Assembly: GCA_964036195.1 (NCBI GenBank)
Contig: OZ038453.1
Span: 62,001-126,000, forward strand
Direction: 5' to 3'
Origin: Sphaerolaimus hirsutus
Lineage: Eukaryota; Nematoda; Chromadorea; Monhysterida; Sphaerolaimidae
Length of the DNA: 64,000 bases
Below the pieces are notes generated by a model. That model worked only from the letters and a program-made list of their open reading frames with translations, had not been told where the DNA came from and did not search any database. Below are positions 51,480 through 63,472 of this stretch, piece by piece. Numbering within the stretch: position 1 is the first letter of the stretch; each line of letters opens with the position of its first letter. Both the position numbers and the translations under genes were made by a program.

Positions 51480-52124
51480 TCTGGAAAAAATGGTGCACGA
51501 AATTTTCATGTGTTGAATGCGTTTGCTATCAGTCAGTTCATGCGAATGCGCATCTCTAAATGCTAATCAAATCGGACCATAAGCTGGACTAGAGTGCGCC
51601 TACTCACTGGGTCTGTTCCACATTCAGTGGGGCATGGGCATGGGCAAATATATGTACTCGGCCAACCGCAAAGTATGCATCCAAAACTACCCTATGGCTC
51701 TGAGCGTAATTCCCCCGATCATAGTGCCCGGGGCACTATACATTGCAAAGGGTTCCATGCATAGTGCCCGGGCACTTTGCAATGCACAAAAAATATTTGG
51801 CAAAAAGTGGATTACCTAAGTCCTCAGTAACAATGGCAAACACTCTGGAAAAAGTATTTAAATTTTTAAGTGTTTTTTCTAAAATGACTTTTCGAATTTC
51901 TAATTTTTATTATTATTAGTTTTCGAATTTTTGAATCTTTTTGAATTTTCGAATCTTTTTGGACACTTCAAATTTTTTCCCATGAAGCTTTTGCATTTTC
52001 AAAACTTAAAATACACTTTTACATTTTACAGTTTACAATCTGTTACTACAGGTACATCCACGCAGTTTTATTCTATAACTACAGATGGATTCTTGCAAAA
52101 TTGACGTTTTTGTTATATGAAATA
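51480..52124. other. mixed spacer with a possible exon
   Basis: A plus-strand stretch at 51628-51705 follows CCACATTCAG and encodes GMGKYMYSANRKVCIQ before a possible donor at 51706. It reads like coding sequence but cannot be tied to a family or neighbour exon. The short palindrome AGTGCCCGGGGCACT follows at 51723. Confidence 0.25.
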
Positions 52125-52125
52125 T

Positions 52126-53345
52126 GAGGCATCTAATTCTAAAAGTTGACAAGTCCACAAAATGTGATTTTGAGTAAATTGCATTTAAAGTTTCAGATCC
52201 AATTTGTGGTCTGTGCAGCGTGTCAAATGTGGCTCTCTCATGCTTTACATTAAGTTCCATATGTTGACAATAAAGTGTCAAATTTTCAGCCCCTGCTCTC
52301 AATGGGTCAGGCCTCCTACGCACAAATGCCTGGTACGCACAAACGCCCGGTGCGCACAAAATTGTGCCCGCCATGCACATCTGCCCGGTAACTTACATGG
52401 CTGATGATCTTTGCGTACCGGACAGATGGTCACTAATGTTATTGCACAGCTTTTTTCACTTCACTGATATCTGAAAATCACTTGAAAAAGTGTCAAGTGA
52501 AAAAAAAACGGTCAAAAATAGCCATTATCCACCGTTTTTTCACTTGACACTTTTTCAAGTGATGTTCAAATATGTGTGAAGTGACAAAAAGTTAACTAAT
52601 GTCATTGCACAACTTTTTTTCACTTCCCTCACAAGTGTGATGTGAAAAACACGGTCAAAATGTAATGTAATGTCATTTTGTACCGGGCAGATGTGCGTGG
52701 CGGGCACAATTTTGTGCGTACCGGGCATTTGTGCGTACCAGGCATTTGTGCGTACTAGTGCACCACCCTCTCAATGTATATACCAAAAATGGGGTGTCCA
52801 TAAAATGCCATTTGGATTTTTGCAAGAAATCTGCAGCAAAATCCAGTAAACAAAAGTGGACTTGTCAACTTCTTGTGTTAAGCAGATGGACTTGTCGACT
52901 TTTAGTTGTAACTGGGTGTGGACTTGTCTACTTTTTGCTGAAAAAAATGTTATGGGTAGCCGAGTGGACTTGTCGCCTTCTTGCAGTCGCAAACATTTTT
53001 GTTCCCAGCCTGGATCCATCTGCCTTATGGAATATTTCTGGACTTGTCAACTTTTAGAAATCACTGTCCATAGCGGACTTATCACATTTCTTGCTTTTTT
53101 CCCATAAAAAAGAGTTCCCGAGGTGGACTTGTTGACTCTTAGGTGTAAACTTAGTGGACTTGTCAACTTCTTGCCGAAATTTTTTGCGTTTTTCCCTGAA
53201 AATGCCAAATTTGACACTATCATATATGGGCATGTGAGGCCAAAAATATATGGAAAATTTTGAAAAATGGGAGGGAGTGTCCCCTGATCATGTTTTCGGC
53301 CCTAACTCCAAATTTTCACATTCTGGACTTGTCGACTTTTAGAAT
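52126..53345. mobile_element. GTCGACAAGTCC-family MITE split by a hAT-like element
   Basis: GAGGCATCTAATTCTAAAAG starts the element and GACTTGTCGACTTTTAGAAT ends it, lacking the final GACGCCTC. The insertion 52305-52768 interrupts CTCTCAATG. Confidence 0.65.
52305..52768. mobile_element. 464-bp hAT-like MITE with TCTCAATG duplication
   Basis: Flanked by TCTCAATG at 52297-52304 and 52769-52776. The related element at 41095-41725 has a single copy at the same point. Subterminal inverted repeats contain GTACGCACAAA and TTTGTGCGTAC. The core is a second inverted pair (CACTTGAAAAAGTG). Confidence 0.85.
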
Positions 53346-53612
53346 TAGAATTTTAGAAAAATAGATCGATTTTTATGTATTTTTTTCACCTCGTGCTCAA
53401 AAATTTCGGGCATAAAATACAAACAGAAAGAAAAAGAAAAGAGATATAGAACTGATGTCTAGTCGGACAAGAAAAGTAGTTGAAAATAGTAATAAGGCTT
53501 TTATATTAGTAATAGTAATAATAATAATGAAAATCACTTTATAAGGCATAACATGAATTGAATAATACACATTTACGGACCTGAGCAGAAATTTTACTAA
53601 ACAATTAAAAAA

Positions 53613-54049
53613 TACCGTATTACCTCGAATTATCCCCCCTTGAATTAACCCCCCCCCTCGAATTAACCCCCCTCAAAATGGGCTAGGGAAATAATAAACC
53701 CCCCCCCCCTCGAAATACCCCCCCCTTCGGAATGATGTACGTCATGTACATAATAAATACATCATGTACACAATGTACATGATGTATATTACTGTTAATT
53801 TGCATTGCAGCTACACATAGAGTAGTTTGTGTAGCTATCTACGTTTTTATGTCCAAATATATCCTGTTTGGACACATTTATTACCTATTTTGGGTACGCA
53901 AATGCCTACTATTTACTACGATCCTTACGAAAATTTCTGACGAAATAATAAACCCCCCCTCGAATAAACCCCCCCTCGAATTAACCTCCCCTCAAATTTT
54001 GCTGGCGAAATAATAAACCCCCATGGGGGTATTTCGAGGTAATACGGTA
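53613..54049. mobile_element. TACCGTATTACCTCGAATTA MITE
   Basis: It is 437 bp, close in structure and internal sequence to 18749-19191, including the GTACATGATGTA repeats. Ends are TACCGTATTACCTCGAATTA and TTTCGAGGTAATACGGTA. Confidence 0.8.
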
Positions 54050-54323
54050 TGTAGAACGATAAGCATAATATGCATAGTATACGTGTGCCTAGTACAAGCA
54101 AATACGTGTATGTGTGATACATAACTTACTTAACTATTTAACTGCCTAAAAATAACCAGTGCCCTGGATTTAAGTAATAAAACTACTTAAGTTACACATA
54201 TCAGAGCATAGCAGGATAGTATTGAATTCAAACTAAATGACTTGCATGTGGAAGTAAAAATCCCACGCCGTGTCAGATGAAGCTATTTCAGCCCTACTCT
54301 GTCTCTGACTGAGTCACAGAACA

Positions 54324-54835
54324 GGTGCCGGTTCCGCATGAGTGAAATGTTAAGAGTTGAGTTAAAGGTTAAAAGCTGAGTTAACAGTTGAGTTAAGAGT
54401 TGAGTTAAGAGTTGAGTTAAGAGTGGAGTTAAGAGTTGAGTTAAGAGACAAGTGGAAAATGATGGTAAAAAATAAAAATGTGAAATCGGTATTGATACGG
54501 CTGTTCGCTGGCATGCTGCCAATGTTGTATGCACGACATTTGAAAATAACGTATCCAAAAAAATTATCGCTAAAAAAAAATCGCGGAACGTTGTTTCAAA
54601 ATGGCCGTGCGGGGACAAAATATGATTGAAGATCAGCGTATCGCGCTTCTGCAACGAATGACCCATTTGTCTTTTAAATCAACTTTTAACTCACCTTTTA
54701 ACCTTTAACTCAACTCTTAACATTTAACTCAACTTTTGACTCAACTTTTAACCTTTAACTCAACTCTTAACATTTAACCTTTAACTCAACTCTTAACTTT
54801 TAACTCTTAACTTGTCTACTTGCGGAACTGGCCCC
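54324..54835. mobile_element. GAGTTAA-repeat element with GGTGCCGGTTCCGCA ends
   Basis: The left side has serial GAGTTGAGTTAA units (54353-54450), the right side their complement AACTCAACTCTTAA (54680-54810). The outermost ends GGTGCCGGTTCCGCA and TGCGGAACTGGCCCC are inverted. An unrelated unique core of about 200 bp lies between. Confidence 0.6.
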
Positions 54836-55379
54836 ATGTCTGATTGATCAGATATTTGCTATCATTCTAGACTGTGCTATTGGAATTTTAAGTTTTAAGT
54901 AATAAAATACATAATTCTATATAATTCTATACATAATTCTATTCTAAACTGAGAAGTGCGAACGGGACTATACAAAATCTTTAGGGAGAATTAAATCTGG
55001 TGTCAGGTATAGTTAAATGCGTGTCGGTTCTAGATGCATAGTGGGTCTAGATGCATACTGGGTTTAGATGCATAATGGCACAGGGCCGAATGACAGACCC
55101 ATCCCAGTGAATGCAGAACGGAGCACATGCTCTGAGAACACGGCAGCAACGAGCGGCCGCCAGCAGCGCTCTCCATAACTACACATGTGGATTAGATTAA
55201 ACATGACGTTGCATTGCCATTTGACTAACCTTGGCAATTCCAATCTTCTCCCATCCGAAATACGACTACAAACGTGAATACATAAATTTCAGTGCAATCA
55301 TACTTTGCGGTGGTCTGAAATCTGTAAGTACTGATCGGACTGACTACCGTACTTTGGTGAATACATTTTGCATGCTAAA
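54836..55379. other. spacer with a possible short exon
   Basis: Positions 55010-55090 repeat CTAGATGCATAATGGGT units also seen at 30855. A 31-bp candidate exon at 55293-55323 lies between AAATTTCAG and the strong donor GTAAGT, but no partner exon was found. Confidence 0.25.
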
Positions 55380-55536
55380 TACCGTATTTCTTCGAAATAC
55401 CCCCCTCGAAATACCCCCCTCGAAATAGCCCCCTCGAAATACCCCCCTCGAAATACCCCCCACCTCGAAATACCCCGCTCAAAAATCTCACTCTGAAAAA
55501 ATAAAACCCCTGGGGGTATTTCGAAGAAATATGGTA
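55380..55536. mobile_element. short TACCGTATTTCTTCGAAATA MITE
   Basis: It is 157 bp and consists almost only of the word CTCGAAATACCCC repeated about six times between inverted ends (TACCGTATTTCTTCGAAATA and TATTTCGAAGAAATATGGTA). Confidence 0.75.
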
Positions 55537-55647
55537 GGTAAATTGTGCTTGGGTTTCACCTACTTATTTAGAGACAGGGAGTGATGCAATAATTCCAATG
55601 TGAAAAATAACATTGAAAAAATTGAGGATGAAAAATTGCTAATTCAT

Positions 55648-56053
55648 CGTATTTACTCAAATAATCTCCCCATAGAATTAAGTTTTCATCAGACATTTTT
55701 GAGGGGGGGGGCTATTCGAGGGGGGTATGTAAGTGGGGTAATTATTATTTCCTCAAAACTTTTAGGCATGTATCTATCACACTATGTAGACATTTCCTGC
55801 ACATTCCATAGCATCTTTGCACACTGGATGTGCTGCATTTGCACTCAATGAATCAAACATCTATTTCGCTTGGTTTGACTTCATCAATTATTTTTAAAAG
55901 ATTTTTTTTATTTTATATGTACATTAACTTTATTTCTTTGAGAAGGGGATTATTCAAGTGGGGGAATTAGTTTTTCCTCACTGGTGCAACAGGGGGGACC
56001 TATTCGAGGGGGGAATAATTCAAGTGGGGGGAATTATTCTAGTAAATACGGTA
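55648..56053. mobile_element. CGTATTTACTCAAATAAT MITE
   Basis: Ends CGTATTTACTCAAATAATC and ATTATTCTAGTAAATACGG. The interior holds TTATTCGAGGGGGG words. It is related to 42450-42776. Confidence 0.65.
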
Positions 56054-57307
56054 TGTGGATTGGGAGATTTCAGGATGCTTTTAGTTCTTTACCATAATTT
56101 TTCTTATTACCTATACCTATAAAAATAGCGCAATTATTTTTGTGCTATTTTTATTTAAAGACATGGGTAAAATTTGAGTGAAAATAAATATGTTTTTGAT
56201 CCATTTTTGTTCCCTGGCGCGTGGCTTTTTTAATCGGTCTACAGCTAAAGCTGAACACTGCAATGCAATCTACTCAGTTGCCATATTGCCAGGAATTGCC
56301 ATAGTTCTGTTTTAAATCTTTTTATGGAATTTTTTTCGGAATTTTAAGTTTCAAGTTTTTAGTTCCCCGGAATGATTCCGTACGCTGCTTTTCAAAGTTT
56401 CATCGATTTTATTTGATCAGGTCGATAATAAAAAATTTTTCACTTGTGATAGATGTGCGAAATGCAAACTGGTGAGGGAGTTGATTGTGGTGAAAAAGTT
56501 GTAAAGTTGGAGTCAAGCGACAAGTATTTACCATCTTAGGTATATTCTTACCATCTTAGGTTTACTTGACACTTGAATCACCACTCAAGTTGGATTTACA
56601 GCATTATGAAACGGCAAATTCAGTTTCGACAAATTACAAAAGGACAAGAACGCTCAGAGGTATTTATAAACCCCTTACTTGACGTGTTGAAGCATTTACC
56701 AAGATCTATATTGTAGCCAAGAATTGTCCAGAAAGCTCCAATAGTTTTATAGATTTAAATTTTGCTATTTGTCAACAATTCCACTGACAAATGTGGCTGA
56801 GGGATAGTGAATTTCAGTCAGAAATCGGTTAGAGCTTTCAACACACACACACACACCTCTAAGCGTTCTTGTGTATTTCTAAAGTATCGACCCTAAATTG
56901 TCGTTTTTTCAACTTTTATTTGTCAGTTTTGCTGCGTAAATGCACTTTGATAGCTTTACTTACAGATAGTGGCAATGGCAATCCCAAGCCCTGGAAAATG
57001 TAAAGTCAAGTGTCAAATTTGTCTTTTTTGTTTTGATTGACACTTTACTTTGCATTTGACTTTACATTTGACACTTAATTTTAAACTTTACAGGGCTTGG
57101 GACTGGCACATGGACACTTCTCGTGTCACTTGTTCACTTGCGAAGTTGGCACCTACCTCAAAATCTCGTGACATTGATAACATTATAAACCTGTGACTTA
57201 GAGTGAAAACATTATAAAACATTCATGGAAGGCTTTTCATCCTATCCCATTCGCTGAGCCAATCATGGAAATATCAAGCAATTGAGTGGGTATTACGGTT
57301 TTTAGAA
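56054..57307. other. AT-rich stretch, one diverged fold-back
   Basis: Positions 56985-57112 form a fold-back with AAGCCCTGGAAAATGTAAAG and its complement. The rest has no exon or RNA gene that I recognise. ACTTGACACTTG motifs occur near 56510-56590. Confidence 0.4.
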
Positions 57308-58489
57308 TACCGTATTACCTCGAATTATCCCCCCCCCCCTTGAATTAACCCCCCTTCGAATTAAACCCTCTCAAAATGGGCTGGCGAAATAATAAACTCC
57401 CCCGTCGAAATACCCCCCTCCAGAATGATATACATCATGTATGCAATATACATGATGTATTTATTACTACTAATTTGCATTGCAGCTACACTTATACGCT
57501 CATATGTGTACAGATGTACATCTACAGCCCCAATATAACCTATTTTCACACGTTGAATACTGTTTTTGTATATGGAAAAGCGTTTTCTTTACCATGAATT
57601 TCATGAAAGTTTCTGACGAAATAATAAAACCCCCCTCGAATAAAACCCCCCTCAAATTAACCCCCCCCCTCAAATTTTGCTGGCGAAATAATAAACCCCC
57701 ATGGGGGTATTTTGCAGAGTTGCGAAAGTGTATTTACACTTATCGAAAATACTAGGGTAAATGGGTATTTATATTTACACTTAGACTTACACTTTCATAA
57801 AATATGCATACACTTTTTTACACTTTCCTGGGCAAAATACCCAGGTACAGAAAGTGTATTTTTATCTTTCAGATGTCCATGTTTTATGCTTTCGAGAAAG
57901 CATAAAATAGGGTCATGTACAAAAAATGCATTGAATGTAGAAAATATGGCAAATGTACAAACTAGCCTTTGATCTACAACCTTTGATCAGTAATCATGGT
58001 ATTCTACAGTTTCATCATACTTTTGTAAAAAGGACAAGATCAATGGAAGTTCACCAACTGGACACAAAGTCAACTTTTGCATTGACATTTGCTGCATGTC
58101 CAATCTTGCATTGAAACAGTGTGTATCGCATTGCTTAATCAGTAAAATATCAACACTGAAAAACTGTCATTATAACTTCATACCACTACAGTATGTGTTA
58201 CAGTCTGAAATGTTTCATAAAAGGCTGTAAAATGTGAAATAATGCATGAAAATGATAAATAAATTGATCTAAAGGTGAGAACAGCGGATTTTTTAATGCT
58301 CAACAGTGAAAGCTCTTTCTAAAAAATTTTTTACACTTACACTTTTTTTACACTTTCCTAGGTATTTTTAAAATACCGTACACTTTTGGTATCCATAATC
58401 AAAATTTGGAAAGTGTATTTACACTTACACTTACACTTTCCAAAAATACCGGTATTGTAACAACTCTGGTATTTCGAGGTAATACGGTA
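57308..58489. mobile_element. TACCGTATTACCTCGAATTA MITE split by a hAT-like element
   Basis: Left end at 57308 and right end GGTAATACGGTA at 58489 belong to one element. It is interrupted inside GGGGGTATTTCGAGG by 57715-58468. Confidence 0.75.
57715..58468. mobile_element. 754-bp CAGAGTTG hAT-like element
   Basis: Ends CAGAGTTGCG and GTAACAACTCTG, flanked by GTATTTTG and GTATTTCG (57707-57714 and 58469-58476), an 8-bp duplication with one mismatch. Subterminal regions are built from the short unit TTACACTT. Confidence 0.8.
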
Positions 58490-58619
58490 TGTGTGTTGGT
58501 ATTTATTTCTCAAAAATACTGATATTTAAGTTTTCTGGGCAAAAAGTTCCAGCATTTCACTCACGTTTACTAAAGGAATGGGTCATTCTAAATCTCTGTC
58601 AACAGTAGTAGGAAATTTC

Positions 58620-59302
58620 CAGAGTTGTTAAAAATACTGAACTTTTTTGAAGTAAACGTAAACGTCAAGTATTTAAATTTTTTAAAATACTTTTACACTG
58701 CGTAAAACGTGTGTGAAATACTTTTTCAAAGAAAACGTAAAAATGAGTATTTTTTCCAGAGAAAACATAAAAATGGGTATTTTTTTACAGAAAACGTAAA
58801 GGTGGGTATTTAATCTCACAAAAATAATATAAAAATCAGTATCTTTTTCGATGTTCACTCTGGAATACATCAAAAATGTGCTTTCTCTCCTGATAAGTAT
58901 TTCTTAGTATTTTTTTTCTTTTTTGTCACTTTCTGTCTGGAAAAATGACATTTTCTGTCCCCATAAAATACGTTTTCCATACTCGCGTATTTTTCGCGTA
59001 ATAAGTGAGTACCGGTATTTTCTTCGGGAGGAAACGTAAACATATTTACGCAGTTTCGAGTAAACGTAAATATGTATACTTGACTACTGGGTAAATACAT
59101 TTGCGTTTCGTCTGAAAAATGTTTCTGTAGTTGCTTTTACATATATATAGTTTTTGAAAGTACTTGAGTACAGAAAACGTATTTCTGATAGGTGTTTGTA
59201 TAGGTTTTTTCAAGGCATGGAATGGAGGAAAATGTTAAAAAGGATAAAAATAGAGAAAAATAGCCAAAAATGCATGGGTATTGCCAACTGTGGCAACTCT
59301 GC
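58620..59302. mobile_element. CAGAGTTG hAT-like MITE, diverged
   Basis: It begins CAGAGTTGTTAAAAATACTG and probably ends GGCAACTCTG. The interior is rich in AAACGTAAA and GAGTATTTTT. No target duplication was found. Confidence 0.5.
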
Positions 59303-59561
59303 AAATCTTGACATTTCCCTTACACTTTAATATCACGGTTAGGTTTCATTCATAAATAAATCAGAATGTATTCACATGGAATGGGATTAGGTACTTCATT
59401 TTTCACTTCAAATGTCAGTTGATTTGTATTTTGATGAAATTATGGAGCTGGACAAATTTATTAAGGCTGTGTTGGAATGGTAAATTGGTGATGACAATTT
59501 TTGCAGCTCATATTTGTCCACTTTATTTATTATTGTAGATTATAATATAATAATTATACAG

Positions 59562-59789
59562 AATGTGCCGACATTCAGATGCCCCCCTGAAGAGAACAAC
59601 AGTAATAAAAAAGATCAATCCCTAAAGTCACTGAAATGTGGCAAAAATGACATCGAAAATTGTGAAAAGCCAGTGATGTCAACTCAAACTGATTCAAATA
59701 AATATTTGAAGACTACAAATGTTCAAGGACAAGAACAGTATTTTCTAGATACTGATCAAGTGTCAGAAAAGAAGTTGAGGATGCCAAAG
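59562..59789 (+). CDS. internal exon of an unrecognised gene
   Basis: Acceptor AATTATACAG, donor CCAAAG|GTTAGT, 228 nt, in phase 0 at the end and open throughout in that frame. The product is hydrophilic and Lys/Asn/Ser-rich (NSNKKDQSLKSLKCGKND), with no domain recognised; a nuclear or disordered segment is possible. It may belong with 45790-45905 upstream. TTTTGCAG at 63978-63985 could begin a later exon. Confidence 0.5.
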
Positions 59790-59821
59790 GTTAGTTTCTA
59801 AAATTACCATTTGTAAATTTA

Positions 59822-59938
59822 TACCTTATTTGCTCAAATATGAACCCCCTGAATAACACCCCTCCCTTGAGTAATTCCCCCTCAAAAAGAATGACAAAAA
59901 AATGACTCCCCTGGGGTCTTATTCGAGGATATATGGTA
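59822..59938. mobile_element. TACCTTATTTGCTCAAATAT MITE
   Basis: 117 bp, inverted ends TACCTTATTTGCTCAAATAT and ATTCGAGGATATATGGTA. It lies 32 bp downstream of the exon donor at 59789. Confidence 0.65.
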
Positions 59939-60674
59939 GTTACACTCTTTGGACCGCATGCTATGCATTTTTCTGAAGGAAACACTCCATCATGAGGTCA
60001 TCATTAACAACAAAATACATGATAGGTATACTACAGTTACTTTACACCCTGTACGCGTGGTTCCCGCTGGAAGCGTGCCAACTATTTTTTCACGCATGCG
60101 ATTTTCGTAAAGAAGTTGAAAAAAGTCATCGCTGTTATACCGCTATACGTTAACACATTCACAACAATGATTTTGTTCATCTTTTAAACAAAAATCGCGT
60201 GCTTCATCATCATTGGCACGCTTCCAACGTGAGACATAAATGAGTACGAGGGCAGAGTATCATGTCTGCCGAGTATACATGCACATACTCACAGTGTTTT
60301 ATTCAAAAAATGTGCCTGAAATAAACAACATTTCTGTATCTTCTCTGTTTCTGTGTTTCCGTGTTCCTCAAAAAAACTCATTTGAGTTTCCATGTTTTTC
60401 AAAATTGTTGAGTTTCCGTGTTTCTGTATTAAACAGAAACACGGAAACTCAATGAGTTTCCATATTTAGTATGTGTGTTTATGCCATCGTTGGACATGTG
60501 ACATGCAAAATGTTATGCAGAGTATAAAACACAAGATTGAACTTGTTTTTTTCCAGCTTTTATTTGTCATACTGTAACTCGACGTCTATTATAAGATACT
60601 TTGAGAGAAATCAGACAAATGTTCCTTGACATTCCTTCTCGTTTGCACGTAATTTCATATGTACCTATTTTAAC
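59939..60674. other. AT-rich spacer, nothing recognised
   Basis: A run of GAGTTTCCGTGTTTCTGT and complementary units at 60335-60470 forms inverted pairs. No gene was seen. Confidence 0.35.
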
Positions 60675-62616
60675 TACCGTATTTCTTCTAATAGAATGGC
60701 ATACCTCCAACAGAACGGCACCTCCAATATAACAGCAGTTTTTCGCACATGTTTGCACTCACGGAAAGAGTAGAACGGCACTCGGCAGCCTCAATAGAAC
60801 GGCAGGTAGAAATTACATTGGAAGAGCGCCAAAACACAAAAATATTAGAAAAATGGGTGGTGACTAGTGATGGAAAAGGGCCAGGAAAAAATGGCGCTAG
60901 GTGCCAATACCGCCATAGTGCTATTCAAAAAAATTGCGCAGTGCGCCAAAGGGCGACAGACAGGCGCCAATGGCGCCACGGCGCCATCTGAAAAAATGGC
61001 GCTAGGCGCCAGAGGGCGCCAATAAGGAAATTCACTATTTCAGCATGTATATCATCACAGAAACATTTATTGAATGGCAAAATGTTGCACATCTTGATGA
61101 TGGTGAAAAGCCACAAAAACTCATCTTATCATGAATGTCATTTACCATATTTCCTGGTAACCCCCAGGAATTTGATAATTTTGTGAGCCGATTTTAAGGG
61201 AATTGTGGGGTTATTTTAGGGGGTCTATTTTGGCAAAACGTTTTCAAATTATATCATACAGGTAAGGGAATTGGAAATTTTTTTTGCACTTGCTGGAAAA
61301 CTGAAACGGAAATGGAAAAATGGTTGCACTTGCCAAAAAATGGAAAAGGGACAAATGACAGGTCAGAAGACAGAAACGGAAATGGAAAAAATTTGCTGAA
61401 ATTATGCTTGAAATAGAAAAAATGCAGAAATTTATCCAGAAATAAAAAAAATTGCAGAAATTTTGCCAGAAACAAAAAAATTGCAGAAATTTATCCAGAA
61501 ATAAAAAATTTGCAGAAATTTTGCTGGGAATAGAAAAAATTCTCATAATTGAGAACCTGCATGCATGTTTAGCAGTTTGGTTGAAACAGAAAACAGAAAG
61601 TTGAGCCGGAAAAGAAATAATGAGGTGGAAAAGCAGAAAATTGAGCCGAAAAATGGAAAAAGGCATATAAAAAAACAACAGAAAATGAGCTGGAAAAACC
61701 GAAACAGAAAAAGTTTAGCAGCTGGAAAATGGAAATGGAAACAGAAAAAATTGCGTTTCATAAGGTGGAAAAATGGAAAATGGAAAGTTGACACCCTAGG
61801 TATGGGCAAGCCCAGGAAATATCCCCCCCTGTTATAAAGTATATATACCTATACATCTCTGTTATTGTTGGATCTTTCTGTATGATATGTGGAATTTCAC
61901 AAAATTTAGGGTAAATAAATAAACCCTCCCTTCGAATAAGCCTCCCTTGAAGTAACTACCCTCAAAATTTGCTGGTGAAATAATGAACACGTGAGGGTGT
62001 TTCAAGAAAATCTGTAGATTTTTACAAAAATTCTATTGGGACCAGAGCTTTTTTTAATTTTTTTAGGTGCACATTGCAGGAAGGAGTAATTACATTCTGT
62101 CAGAATTCTAAGAATTTATCAAGCAAATAGTACAGTACTTATGAGGTAATGCATATGCAAATATGTGAGATGCTTACATTATAAATAAATAATTGATAAT
62201 GTGTGTGCTGGAAAAAAATCATCCTATAGTTTAGGTGATTGACAATTTCCAATTGTGTGGCATATTTTAAGATTTGCAGTTTATGTGGTATGAAATGATG
62301 CAAACTTGCAATACTAGCAACAAAAGCACACAGGAAATCTGTGAATTAGTGCCTGAATGATATTTATCATCCAGCAGGTAAGGCACTTGATGTGAAAAAA
62401 ATAACCTCTCATCTTGGCGCCATTTCTGGCGCCATCCAAAACGATTGTGCCGGGCGCCAAATTGGCGCCAGAGAAAATCGCGCCACAGAAAAAGGCACCG
62501 TGCGCCAATGGCGCCATGGCGCCCTTTGGCGCCATTAAAGGGCACCTCTAATAGAATGGCAGGTAAAAAGTTGACAAAAAATAGAACGGCGCTTTTCTAT
62601 TAGAAGAAATACAGTA
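60675..62616. mobile_element. 2-kb composite element TACCGTATTTCTTCTAATAG
   Basis: Outer ends TACCGTATTTCTTCTAATAG and CTATTAGAAGAAATACAGTA, with the word AGAACGGCA repeated inside both. Nested within are a GGCGCC array (60866-61021), a CGGAAAA element (61255-61796), a degraded TCGAATAAG MITE (61820-62015) and a second GGCGCC array (62415-62537). No transposase was seen. Confidence 0.65.
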
Positions 62617-63024
62617 AATAGGCATGGCTAGCTGATACGAGATTGATAATAAGTAACTTCCTTTCTTAATAATTATCATTCAACTGTCAAGTCACATGAA
62701 ATTGCACTCAGTGGTTGATGTTTGTCTGCAGCTTGTTATTTTAGTAAAAATTGTTAGTGGTCAAAAAACTTAAAATGTTTTCATAGTTTTCAATGGCAAA
62801 AATTGCCCAAGTGTACACTGTGTCGTGGCTCAATAATGAAAAAAAACACTTTTTTAAATTGTAAAATGGATAAAAAATATTCACCAGCACTCTAAATAAA
62901 TCTTTTACCACATAATTACTTTTACATACTTATTGAATCGGACTAGACGCTATACAAATCGCTATACGTATTTTATGGATTATACACTGTGAGAAATTTT
63001 GCATCGATTCACCCATAGTGAGAG
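62617..63024. other. AT-rich spacer, nothing recognised
   Basis: No exon, inverted ends or RNA gene was seen. Confidence 0.35.
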
Positions 63025-63459
63025 CAGAGTTGTTAAAAGTACTGAACTTTTCCAAAAGTAAACGTAAACGTAAAGTATTTATTTTTTACTCACAGGTGAG
63101 TACAGAAAACGTAAAGTATTTATTTTTTACTTTTACTCTTGAGTAAACATGAGTAAATTACTTTTGTCCCAGGAAAATGTAAAAGTGGGTATTTTTGAGA
63201 AATTTTGCCTCAATTTTCACTTAAAATCACTAATTTTCGAACTTTTCCACCATCAATTTTTAGCATTTCTCTCCTTTTTGCCTTGAAAAAGCCTACAAAA
63301 TCCTGTTAGAAATACGTTTTCTGTACTCGCGTACTTTTTGAAAGTACGCGAGTAAGTGAGTACCAGTATTTTTTCAGGAGGAAACTTAAACGTATTTACG
63401 CAGTACTCGAGTACTATCTGTATTTATCCAGTAAACGTAAATACGTTTCAAGAACTATG
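63025..63459. mobile_element. 435-bp hAT-like MITE with AGTGAGAG duplication
   Basis: Ends CAGAGTTGTT and AAGAACTATG (inverted with two mismatches), flanked by AGTGAGAG at 63017-63024 and 63460-63467. This is the best-preserved member of the CAGAGTTG family. It contains the inverted pair CTCGCGTAC and GTACGCGAG. Confidence 0.85.
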
Positions 63460-63472
63460 AGTGAGAGCAATG

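Noticed and set aside
51628-51815. Candidate exon encoding GMGKYMYSANRKVCIQ
   Set aside because: The acceptor is reasonable, but there is no clear donor, partner exon or family match, so it is only noted in the spacer entry.
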